This document shows positions 48,215 through 59,946 of a stretch of DNA of 64,000 nucleotides, one piece after another. The notes below the pieces were generated by a model. That model was not told the origin of the DNA. It searched no databases and saw only the letters and a program-made list of their open reading frames with translations. This stretch comes from Cardiocondyla obscurior. Lineage: Eukaryota; Arthropoda; Insecta; Hymenoptera; Formicidae. The stretch is from assembly GCF_019399895.1 (NCBI RefSeq), contig NC_091864.1, forward strand, positions 2,706,001 to 2,770,000, read 5' to 3'. The translations under genes and the position numbers were made by a program. Position 1 is the first letter of the stretch, and each line of letters opens with the position of its first letter.

Positions 48215-51200
48215 TCAAGGTTCAAGACGGACGCGCTGATAACAATCAGTTGGTAAAGCCTTTCGAATATCATCGATGTTCTCCACTTCGATTCGCAGTC
48301 TGTTGACCTCATCTTCATAATTTTTAACCCACTGTGTTTGTAGATTCTTCGCATCCGTCAAAGCGCGAATTCGCTGATCCAGATTTGCAGCCTTAATTTC
48401 TTGCTCAGCGGCAATTAAACGTTCTTCTAAGCGATTCAAATCGGCATCGTCTAAATTGAAAAATAAAAGTGCATTCTTTAGGAACACTGATCAAGTTTAA
48501 TTTTGTAATAATATATAATTAATATTTATAACTACAGAACGGAATCTTAGACAAATTTCAATAAAAAAAATTTATTAATTGTAGAAATTTAAATTTACTA
48601 ATTTCTGGTAGATTTTCGAGCTCCCTGATGATCGCGGCTAAATCGAACAAGGCATTATCGACTTGTTGCGATGCCAGAGTCACATTGGTCTTTGCCTGAC
48701 CAACTTTATAATTCGCCTAAAAATTAATAAAAATAGTTTTGGGTAGTAATGTAATTTGCTTTAATTATAAATAAGACAATTAAATTTGGGAAGAGAAATA
48801 GTTTCGGATTTTTTAATTAAGTTTTTACCTCGGTAGTAATATTAGCGTCTTTGGTCATTTGAATCTCATACTGGCTAATCATCGAACCCGTAGTGTCAAC
48901 TCGAAGATGCAATTTCTCGGCTTCGTTTCCAAGTCGTAAAGCTTCAATTTTAGTTTTATTAGCTTCCATTCTAATAACATTTGCATTAGTACTGGCTCTA
49001 TCTGCGTAAGTCTTTAAGAACGAGATACATAAGAATAAAAATGAGGTATCCTAACAATTTTAATATATAATAATTTAGTGGTTTATAAAAATTAGTTTCG
49101 ACAATCTTACCTGAGCATTTTGTGCGATTTCACGTGCGCTTTTAGCGTTACCTTCTGATCCATTTAGCACTCTTTCAGTTTCTTTAGCTTGTGTAATAAC
49201 ATCGTTAATCAAGTCTTCAATGTTTTCAATGTCTTTCAAAGCGCTTTGAGCTTTAATACGTTCACGTTGTACTTCAGCATCAAATTCTAATACAACATAT
49301 AAATATCAAATACGTAGGATTTTAAAAATAAAATTTGAATAAAAAAAAATAATTTATCTTCTTAATTTTATAGAATAACAAAGTTATAGCTTTTTTTTTT
49401 TTGCGATACTTACCCCCTAATTTCTTCAAGGTTTCCTGAGCTTCTTTCAATGTCTGATCGCCACGTTTAACGGCATCGTTCGCTATTTCGTTGGCCTCAT
49501 CTAGTTCAGCTAATAATTCAGCTGTTGCAGCTTGCTGATCCTGAGCTCTGTCTAAAAGTTCTTCGCTCTTTCTAACTTTCTCAGCCATCTCCTTAATAAA
49601 ATTCTCATTTTGTTCCAATAAAAGTTGCGCCTGTTCTTTAAGCTGTAAGCTCTATTTCGTAATACATAGGTTATTTAAATTAGATCTTTCTTTTTAATAC
49701 AAATTTATAAACAATAATTCTATATTATTTATAAAATTATACTTACCACGCTGCTGACACTTTCTGTTTGCTGTCGTAATTGATCGATGTCTACTGGAGG
49801 AAGCGTCAAATCAAGAATTAGCAAAGCCAACGCTTCTTGAGAGACAGCTGAGGATTTAGTAGCTGCGACAGCGGTAAGATTCCTTACTTCATCCATACGA
49901 TCTTCTAGTTGTGCCAGTTTGTTCTCCAAATCTCGTATTTCTTCCCTACACAGAATTTTCTTTTATATTTTACATATAGTGATTGCGCTAGAAGATTGTA
50001 AATATTTAATTATATATATTAATAACGGGCTTTGTATAATTACAAATAAATAATATGTGATTTTAAATATTATAAAAAAAGAAAAAACGAAATATTACTA
50101 ACGTTATATTGGAATATTTTGATATAGTTTGTTTCGCAAGATTATAAGCCTCCAATGTCGTGTTTCGTGCCTGTTCCGCTAACATATGAAGTTTTTTGGC
50201 TTCGTTTGTATTAACTTCGGCGAGTATGCGAGCTTCCTGTGCGATTGCTGTCATCTGCTCATTCTGTTGACCGACTTGGTCAGCTCGTAATTTTGCTGAA
50301 GTTAAAGCGCTTGCTCCATCTGTACCCAAGTAATCTTCCGCCTCAGTTAGCTGTTCATAAATTTTATCCAAAACTTTCTCTGCCTCGTCGATACTCGTCA
50401 AACCTTCATCGGTAATATCGCGCGCGTCATTTGCAGTCACATCCACAGTCTGATAGATCTTGTCAATCGTATTTAATTGCTTACGCAAATCGTCTAACTG
50501 TTGCACTAACGTTTTATTCTCACTGCCGGATCCTTGTTTGGCGATACTCAATAACGTTTTCACTCGATCTTGTACGTTCTTAAGCTCCTTCTCGAAATCT
50601 GAATCCTTAATGACAGTGGGACTGCTATTGATTTTATAGAGAGTGTCTTCAAGCTCAGCCAAACGGTGTCGGTGATTATTGACTGCCGATTGTACAAGAT
50701 TGTAACAATGAGGACAGTCAATGCAGCCGTGCTGACGATTATGCTTGTTTTCCTTACAGCGATCACAACGTCTACCTTCAACGTTCGTCAAACAAGGACA
50801 TTGTCCGTTTACGTCACATTGCAAATCCTGGGAGCCGATACTGTCGCAATCGCAAGGCTTGCAGCCCTCACGGCTGAATCCGTACTGATAGGGCTCGCAG
50901 GCATCGCAATGTTGACCCGTTACTCCAACCCGGCATTGACATTGCCCTGTTATTGGATCACAAGTGCGATTATAAGAACCTTCTAAATCACAGTTACAAG
51001 GTGTGCAACCATCTCCGCTCATTATGTGGTAATACCCTTCCTCGCATTTGTCGCAGTTGCGACCGACGACATGTGGCTTACAGGCACAATGTCCCGTTAA
51101 TTGATCGCACGGTGCGATTCTTCCATCGTCAAGTTCTGAAGTACCTGGTGGGTAACACTGACACAACTTACACCCGTCTTCCTTGCGATCTGATAATGCG

Positions 51201-54200
51201 TCTCCGTAATATCCAGCTAAACATTCCTCACAATGAAAACCCGCAGTGTTATTAACGCATTTGAGACACTCTCCCGTTTCGTGGTTACAATTTCTGACTG
51301 CGTTTAAATCGATATTGTTGTTGCAATCACAAGGGCGGCAAGCAAGTCCTCTTTCAGGATTTCCGTAGTAACCGTCAGAACATGTTTCACATCTCGGGCC
51401 GGTTCTGCCGATAGGACATTCAGAGCATATAGGATCCGGATTATTACCGAGAAGAATGCAAGGTCCGTTGTCGGGACACGGGCATGATTTGCAATCGTCC
51501 TGTGTTCCTTTCAACGGATAACCATAATATCCTCTACTACACAGTTCGCAGTTGCTTCCTGCAGTATTGTGCTGACAGATACATTGCCCAGTTTCAGCTT
51601 CACAAATATCGGCATGTCCATTGCAATTGCAAGGAACGCATAGGGCAAAGGGACCACCATTAGGCGGATCATGATGGAATCCAGGCGCGCATGACTCACA
51701 AAACTGACCGACATAGCCATGAGGACACTGACAATGTTCCACCCAATCAGCTGTTTCGCCGGCTGCACCACGATGAGCCGTCTCTAATTTCACATCGTCC
51801 AAAAATCCTCGGCCTTGATGCGTGTAAGTTCCACGAATTTTTATGGCAGTCAGGTTTGAAAGAATTGACATAAAGGCACGAGAAGATAACCGTGGCTGCC
51901 AGCCGTAATTTACATGTTCGTGTAATTTAAAATGGTATTCCTGAGGCTGCAAAAATAAAAAAAAATTATGCTAATATAACGTTACGAAATAATATTTAAA
52001 AAAATTAAATTAATAAAAAAAAAAAATTTACCGTGACAGTAGGTAAACGGTTGTTTTGACCAAAGATTGGCTGCGTGATCTGCTCGCCGTTTCCTCCTTC
52101 TAAAATTACATCACGTGCTGTAGGAGCTGGACCGGTTTCTCCTATCCTCAATATAAACGATAAGTCCTGATTGTATGACGCTCGTTGATCTCCCAGAAAT
52201 TTATCGGGCGCGAGAAAGTACACGTTGTCACGATCGAGTGCAGTAGCTGAGACAGTCTGTGTTAATGCGTCGTAATGCAATGGAATCGGATTACCGGCCA
52301 CGGATGCGGACCAGCGCTCGTTTCCCCGCACGAACATACTCTCAATGAACAACTTTGAGTAACCGGTTGCGGGCTGACAGACCGAAGAGTGGCCGTAACA
52401 GAAACAGGGAGTGCAACCGAACTCATTATCCACTGCCAGATTAAAGAAGCCTGGTCGACACCTATCAATTTTGGCATTTGATTAATTTTAATTCTTGAGC
52501 AGAAAAACAATATCAATAAATCTTAATTTTAAAAAGTTAAACTAACTCTCTGCAGCGTTTTCCCTCGACGTTTTCTTTACAAATGCAAACTCCTGAGACG
52601 GTGTCACAATTAGGAACGTTATCTGCCGACCCTGCCAAGTTGCATTCGCAAGAAGTACAACCTTGCGAGCCAAAATTGTAGAAATTGGATGCACAACGAT
52701 CGCATTTATCTCCTGTTACGCCAGGCTTGCACTGGCATTTACCTTCGCTGTTGCATTGCAAACTTCTCGCACCTATAATTTATGACATTTTAATAATTTT
52801 TTTCTTATTATTTTAAAAACCTGAGTTCAGAATATAGTTATATTTATATTAGGAAAAATTGTAACGTTACTTTTAATCTAAAACTTTAATAAAATTACGA
52901 TCGTAACTAATTTGTTTAAAGTTATTTTAATATTACCAATTTCGTTGCAGTTGCATGCGATACAATAGTTATCTTCGAATCGTTGATAAAAATTTTCACG
53001 ACATCGTTCGCAATTAGCACCATCGCGATTTGCTCGACAGTCCAAGCAATGACCTCCGTGACCGGTCAGCTTATATAATTCCTTATCGAAATAACACCTG
53101 TCCGAATAGCCGTTACAGTTGCAAGCTGCAAGAAATAATTAAATGATCAAATTAATAGATTAATTGTAATTTTTTTTTATGCAAGAAAAAGATTTGTTAA
53201 ATGCATTTGTAATCAATATTTGGTTAATACATGTAATACGATGAGGATTAATTTCATAAAGAATATATTATTATAAATAATTACTGGATTTAAAATACCA
53301 AAGACGCATTTTGTCTCGTGGCGTGCATAGCAATATGCAATCCGCTATTATTAACAACACGATCAATTTCATTTTCTTTCTCAATATCAACACATTCACA
53401 GAGATCGATACATAATAGTTTAATATATTTTATTATTATTTATTATTATAATTGTATTACAACCGTTTAAATATTTAATTATATGTTTAATTGCGCTCAA
53501 GAATAACTGTCGATTTACTGCTTCTAACTCTTACGCGTCTTTAATCACTATCACTTAAAATTTCGTAAATCAACTCAGACTACACTTCCTTAAATTATTA
53601 TCTAGATATTTACGGAAAATTTATTTTTATTCATATTTATCATTATACTCAATTTCAAAGATTTTTTTTTTTAAGTCAATGGACAGATATGCCCTTTATC
53701 GTAGTATCTTGGCACACTGAATGCAGACAAAAGTGCATTGAACGGCCGTGTACCTTTCCTACAAACCATGTATCCCCACTCGAGAGAGCGGGAGATGAAC
53801 GTAAAAGGCAAAGCTGGTATCAGGTAATACCGGCGAAGGTGAAGTCGCTTATGGTGTTTGTAACGCGCACCGCGTCCCTCATTGAATACGTACTACGATA
53901 TAGCTTATGATATAATTTTCTGAATACAAATACAACTACTTAAGAAAATTATTTACTTTAGAAAATTTATGAAAAGTTAAAAATTAAAGTTTAAAACTTT
54001 AAATTGGTGAACATATCATTTTATTAGTTCTTTATTAATATTTTTTATATTTATTTAAATATTAAACGAGAATAATTAAAATTTATTTTAAACAAATAAA
54101 ACTGTACCGAAATAAACATTCAATCTTTTTGTAAATACCTTTGCATTCATGCGCATCTGTAGTTGTGGCACGACCCCAAGGAGCATCATTGTAAAAAGGT

Positions 54201-57200
54201 AGGCACTCGTTGCAGTCTGGACCAGCAGTATTGTGCTCGCATCTGTGAATAATTTTAGTATCTATTTTATAGCATTTATAATCTTGTTTTTACGTTTAAA
54301 AACATTTTGTTACAAATAAAATATTCTATCATAATTTGCATTATTAATTAAAAGCATAATATAATATTAAAAAATTCACGAAGTTTTAAAAAATACGAAA
54401 AGAAGTATATACATATAGCTAGAAGTCAAATGCCAAAATAAAATTGCGTATGCATATATACAAGTTATTGTTAAAAGAAGAAAATTATTACCGACAAACT
54501 CTGCGAGTTCTGCCGTCAACGCTGGTACTGTTTACGCATTCACCAGCGTGGCCGTTGCAGGCGCATCTTGCACCGACCGCTACATCGGCTATCGCATAGT
54601 AGTAAGATTTCAACACTTGCGCGTCGCCAAAAACTTCATCGCCGAACGTATTTAATCTGTCCAAAGCGATTCTTAAATCCGTTGCTTGCACCCATTCCTA
54701 TAAAACAAATCACTTTTGTTAAACTATTTTTTGATTCAACAATTATGATAAATATAAAGAACGTTTAAAAATAAAAAACTTTTAATTTTATCGTTAAAGA
54801 AGTCTTATTCTCAATTTAATCTCAATTATTGACTGCAATTCTTTGATTTCATTAACAAATTAATTTTTATGTAAAGTAAAATTAAAAGTTCTTACATATA
54901 ACAAAAATAAAATTATTAATCTAAATTTTATATGCTAAGTAAAAATATATTATTTTTAATTGTTAATTGCCTGAAGATCGGGGTTGGTTTCGAAGTAATA
55001 GGCAGAGGGCCGGCCCTCCAAGGTCGAGAAGGCAACAGTGCCTTTTGTGAGCGGAGAGATGTCAGAAAATTCCGAGGTGCATAGCACGCGAGTGTCGTCA
55101 CCACGGACGGTCTCTTTGGACTCGGGCAACTCGTACGTGTCCCGGCACGTCGCTGAATAAAACTGATAAGGCTCCCACGGTGACTTCTCGTTCTTCCGCT
55201 TGTAGATACCCCAGCTTTCCGGCCGCGGAGACTCAAATAATACTCTGACATATGTTATGTCAAATGTCTTTCCTGTTAAAAGCAAAATATTATAAAATAT
55301 AAATAAAAAATGCTATTATAATATAATGGGCATTAATAAAAATGTTTTAAAATAAATTAATTCGTTTTCAAGACAATAAACTTCCTAAAAATTTTGTGGA
55401 TTTAAATAAAGATTCTATTGTTTAAATAAACTATCACTAAAATTATTACCAAATTATTTTTATGCCATTAAAAATGTCATTTTTTAAGCTTATAGAATAT
55501 ACACCAATACAGTTGTAACAATAATGATGTGTAAGAAGATATGAGGGAAGGTGTATGTTTAATGAATGAACATATGGTGTACAGATTGAAACTTTGACCG
55601 CTTTGAATGTATTCTTTTTCTTCTTTCCTTTACTCCACAAGATAATTTAACTGCGATCGACATATATAATATATATTATAATTCGGCAAAATTTAATTTT
55701 TTTAAATAGTGCAAATAAAATTAAAATCAAGCTAAATTAAATTAAATTTCCGGATTAAAATTGTTAAATTATATATACACGAAATACGCGATTAAGAAAT
55801 TGAGTTAAAACTAAATGTTTAAGTTAAAATATTCCAATTCCCAGCTAAGTTCTAAACAAATTAGAAATAGAAATAAATTTCTAAGAATAACTTTGCTTTT
55901 AAAGTTGATGAGAGCTTCTCTGTGATTTCTTCATCATTCTCTGTACACTGTATGATTTATCTCATCGCGCTAACATCCTCATAGATAACGAAGTAGGATG
56001 AGAGAAAGCGAGATCGAGGGTACACGCGAAAGAATGAAAGGGAGATAGAGAGAAAAAAAAAAAGAAAAAAAAAGAAAGAGCACAAACTAGCGATTGAACT
56101 TCTCTTGTAACGGAGACAGAGATCTGCTCTTACAGGATAATTTAGATATATTGTAGCGATAGCATACCTAGATTGAGGGTTAAATTAACTTGATTCGGGT
56201 ACTCGATGCCTTCGTACATGGTGTCTGACTGCCACCAGGTAGCATTGTCGTTATTATCGTGATCAGTGAGGAAAGAAGCTGAGTGGTCACCGCGTCGGCA
56301 AATTTCGCACGACTTCTTTTGCACGCCCGTTTGCTTACAGAACTCGATGGGCCGGTCCTCCCCGCACGTGTTGGTCGCCTCCATCAGCACGTTGAAAGCC
56401 GCGTTCTCGAACGGCGGTATACATCTCTAAAATATATCAATGTTCCGTGTTATTCTATTTTATTTTACAGTCCTAAACGTTCATTCAGTTTACTTTAAAA
56501 ATTACTGAAAAATTAATATAATATTTATGTTAGATAATAAATTTATATAACATTTCAATCAACAATATTTTTGTTATATTACATTAACATTTAATATAGT
56601 TATCTTTTTTTTTTTTTAATTCTTTTGTATTAGAATATTAAATAACTAACAAAAAAAATCGATTAGGTCTAATTTTCTTAATTCGTAATCGATTTCAATA
56701 GAAAAGAATTCTACGTCTAATACAGAATATATGTACATTCTTGCGGGTTTCGCGAATGATATCTCGTACATTTATATCGTGGCCCACAATTTATCTTCGA
56801 GTTCAAGTAACTTAGAATAACCCCGTGATAACCTTAACATCCTGCCGAAATCTGGAGCTACCAAACTGATTTAATTAATGATACGAAAAGTACGACCGTT
56901 TATTATTTTAAAATTACGTTTGAACGAAAATCGATTTGAGAAAATTAATAAAATATAAAAGAATGTTAAACAATTTGTAGTTATTTCGACAGAATCGATT
57001 ACCTCAACTATTAACTCTTAGCATCACATAAAATCAACAAGTGTTATGTAATAATTAAAATTTATATATTAAAAAAAATTATGTATAAAAAAAAAAATAT
57101 ATACATATAAAAAAAAGGGAACTTTTACTACTTTTAACAGTTTTATCATCTCAAGTAACTGATAGTGATAAAAGAAAGTAACTTTCAATCAAAACTTAAT

Positions 57201-57450
57201 AATTAATGTTCTTCCTTGTTGAAGATATAAAATAGATGCTCATGCTTCTTTTATCGGTCAGCATGCATTTAATATAAATAATATAATCGGGACAAACCTG
57301 CGGCCTGCCGTTCTCGTCGTAACATTTGTCCTCATTGCGGTTTTTCGGTAACCGACGAAAAAGATCCTCCGAAGGATCGGCCTCCGGATTGGCCAGGACG
57401 ACGCAGCATCCCGCGAGCGATAGCAGGCCCCAGATCGCGCTCGCTCTCAT
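48215..57450 (-). CDS. LanB2: Laminin subunit gamma-1 (LanB2)
   Basis: Fifteen exons, 5' to 3': 57298-57450, 56168-56426, 54971-55272, 54492-54697, 54139-54242, 52937-53125, 52547-52772, 52032-52461, 50103-51946, 49747-49945, 49414-49651, 49111-49286, 48829-49011, 48599-48716, 48215-48450. They sum to 4863 nt, 1620 residues (human 1609). Order: signal peptide (IWGLLSLAGCCVVLA), LN domain (about 43-285, ENAAFNVLMEATNTCG), LE repeats, a domain IV/L4 (about 510-690), a second LE block to about 1030, and the coiled-coil arm to a near-terminal Cys (TDCYQRVRLEP). It pairs with alpha and beta chains in basement-membrane laminin. The nidogen-binding loop reads NIDLNAV where vertebrates have NIDPNAV. 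The exon 3 donor is GC (54970-54969). An alternative first exon may exist at 53285-53372. The upstream exon boundary near 57450 carries a CpG-rich promoter. Confidence 0.97.
53285..53372 (-). CDS. Possible alternative first exon of LanB2 encoding a signal peptide
   Basis: Inside the intron between LanB2 exons 5 and 6, on the LanB2 strand. An ATG at 53372 opens 29 codons with a signal-like start (MKLIVLLIIADCILLC). They end at an A|GTAATT donor (53284) with one base left over, exactly the phase exon 6 (53125) needs. Splicing would give a secreted gamma chain starting in the LE repeats, without the LN domain. Use is unproven; 29 open codons could arise by chance. Confidence 0.35.
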
Positions 57451-58798
57451 CTTATATTTCCGAGACGAGAGAAATATACAATATATATCTCTCTTTCGTT
57501 TTCTCGGTCCGGATACTCGCCGAGTTCTCCCGATATTCACCAAGTTCTCCAACGGTAGCGTCGAGGATTACTTTTGAGGTTAGGCAGCGCGTCCATCGAC
57601 GAAGATCACCGCCGTTGAGCGATCATTATCGATCGTGCATCTCCCATGAACCTTCGACGGGGTCGGATGCTGGGCCGGCTGGGCGACGCGCGAGCTCAAC
57701 TTCGCTGTGGACCACCGACGAGTAACGGCCACGCAACGCAGCCTCACACGCGTCCACCTCCCTCCTGACCCTGCCCTGCTGCCCTAACATTCTCCTACGC
57801 TCCTTCTTCTCGCAAGCTTCGCGAGTCTCATGTCAGCTTCAGCCCGCCTACGCTCGGGTGCCGGATTGAACACGCACGCACGCACGCACACACTGTGCAC
57901 CGGACCAGGCCTCCTAAACGCCTCGACGCACACGAATCTGCAGATACCATACACTTCCATCAGGCACATTTAACATTAGTGAATCGCTGACAGTACTTGT
58001 AGTAACTGTGATTGGATTTAATACGCATGGCGCGGAGAAAGGGCAGCTTCTTCTTACATTACGATTGTTACAGATCGTTCTATTTGTCCCACATCCACTT
58101 TTCTCAGTTACTTTCGCTTGATTGTTTACGAATGTTTATATTTTCACCATCTATAACATAAATTTCAATTGCTTACTTTAGTTGATTCATACTCTTTTAC
58201 GACACGCTATTTGCGATATATTATTTATGATGTTATAATATACATATACATATATTTGTGACTTTGGACAGTTAACACTTTTATCGATAATTGTCAAATT
58301 AAATAATTAGACAGTGCAGGGTGGTTTTATCGATCATCGGTAAAATTATTGATATCCAGTAAATAAAACTTGTTTTTACATTTAGGTTTTAAAAAATTTA
58401 GAAATTGACAAAGTAGAAGAATAAAAAAGTATTATGTTGCATTATTTAAAACTCGACAAAATTGTTTAATATCAAGAATTATGATTTATAAATTTATAAC
58501 TATTAATTTATATTTAATTTCTGATGTACTACACCTCTTCTATTATATGTATACATATTTATAAATAATTATTTCAATAAATAAACAAAATAGACATTAG
58601 AAGTGAAAAATATATGTATCCCAAATATTAAAAAGTTTAATTACACAAAAAAAATATAAAAACCAAGATATGAGTATGAAATAATATAATCTACATATTT
58701 AATTCACTCTTTCCTTATCAGACTGCTCTTTGGTTTATAGAAATTAATTGTTATTAAATAGTACAGTTACTAAATACTCCAAATAATTACCATTAATA
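57451..58798. other. LanB2 promoter (CpG-rich) and HDHD3 3' flank
   Basis: About 57550-57960 is GC-rich and lies directly upstream of the LanB2 start, so it is the probable promoter/5'UTR. The remainder to HDHD3 is AT-rich. Open frames here (57784-57969 minus, 57326-57577 plus) look like compositional artefacts. No gene seen. Confidence 0.5.
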
Positions 58799-59674
58799 TT
58801 ATGTTGGTTTAAGCACTTGATTAAAATGTCTTTCGAGTTCTTTCAAGTTTTTAAAAACATCTTCCCCTGGTATTTTACTTTCATCAATCTCATTATCATG
58901 TTTCATTAACAAAGCATTCCAGCCAGCATTTTTTGCTCCAAAATAATCATTATCTACTGAATCACCAATATGTACAGCTTCTTCAGGCAATATTGTCTTC
59001 TTTTCGAAAGATTTTACCAGTCTCAATGCTTCCTCAAATATTGGCAAACTAGGTTTTTCTGTTCCAAAATCATATGAGGTCAGAACAAAAGAAAAATATT
59101 GATGAATTTGAACATCCTTGAGAATTGATTCCAATCGTTCATCAAAATTTGATATAACTCCTAAAATAATACCCTGTTTCTGTAAGAAATCGAGTAGATC
59201 AATAGTACCAGGATATTTGAACCAACATTTGCTGGTACTATAGCAGCTTATCAAGTTATCAGCAACCTGTAAAAGAAAATAGCAAATAAAAACAAAATAT
59301 TACTTTTTCAAAAATTAATTAAAGTAACGAGTATGATAGATCTTTGATCATCGTCACACGGTCAATATGTATAATTTTATCATCAATATTACTTTGTCCA
59401 ACGTTTCCTTCGATACAGAGGTGTTTTGCTCTTTTAACACATTATGTACAATGAGTTTCCACCAATCTTTCCATCCCAATCCGGTGTGTTTGCCGTATAT
59501 TGGGTGTTCTTGACTGAGCTGCGCGAAATTAGCCTTGAAGCTTCGCACCAAGTGTCTTGGTTCAACAAGTAAACCGTGTTCGGAGCCGATCTCAACATAT
59601 TGGTCCAGCTTGGTCATCAGCAACGTACCGGTCACGTCGAAGGTTATAAGACGAGGTCGAACACGATAAATCAT
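58799..59674 (-). CDS. HDHD3: HAD-like hydrolase, HDHD3 / Reg-2 homologue
   Basis: Two exons: 59393-59674 and 58799-59266 (750 nt, 249 residues; human HDHD3 251). Motif I is FDVTGT with both catalytic Asp and Thr, motif II ISNFD, motif III TEKPSLPIF (Lys), and motif IV HIGDSVDNDYFGA with the metal-binding acids. All catalytic positions of a HAD phosphatase are present, whereas as I recall human HDHD3 has WDVKDT at motif I. The helical cap lies between motifs I and II (WKDWWKLIV). The physiological substrate of this family is unknown; in flies Reg-2 is a rhythmically expressed gene. The exon boundary gives VADNLISCYS. A spliced upstream exon (59770-59946) is in frame and could extend the N-terminus by 67 residues, but the 59674 start fits the family length. 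Confidence 0.92.
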
Positions 59675-59769
59675 ATTCTTGAGTTTTGACGACTGCCACT
59701 GAAAATCAAACGATTAAACACTCAGCATAAGAAAGAAAAGCCGTTCGTAACTGTTTGTAGTATTCGTAC

Positions 59770-59946
59770 CTGCGAAAATGTCACGCACGAAGACCGGTCG
59801 ACAGAGTCGACATCTGGTCCGAAGACGTAGAGAAGCGGAAGGGACGGAAGGTCGTAGTCGATACGTTGGCTATCGAAATATTTGTATATAAATATGAATG
59901 TCTTCTCAGGAAAACTACGTCCGATATCTAATATTGTGAGAAACAT
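59770..59946 (-). other. 5'UTR exon (or N-terminal extension) of HDHD3
   Basis: Ends at a CAG|GTACGA donor, with an acceptor (TTTTCAG) before 59698 that adds 24 nt to the HDHD3 start codon. The frame is open from an ATG at 59946 (MFLTILDIGRSFPEK..) through the junction. The extension resembles nothing in the family, so I favour 5'UTR. Confidence 0.45.
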
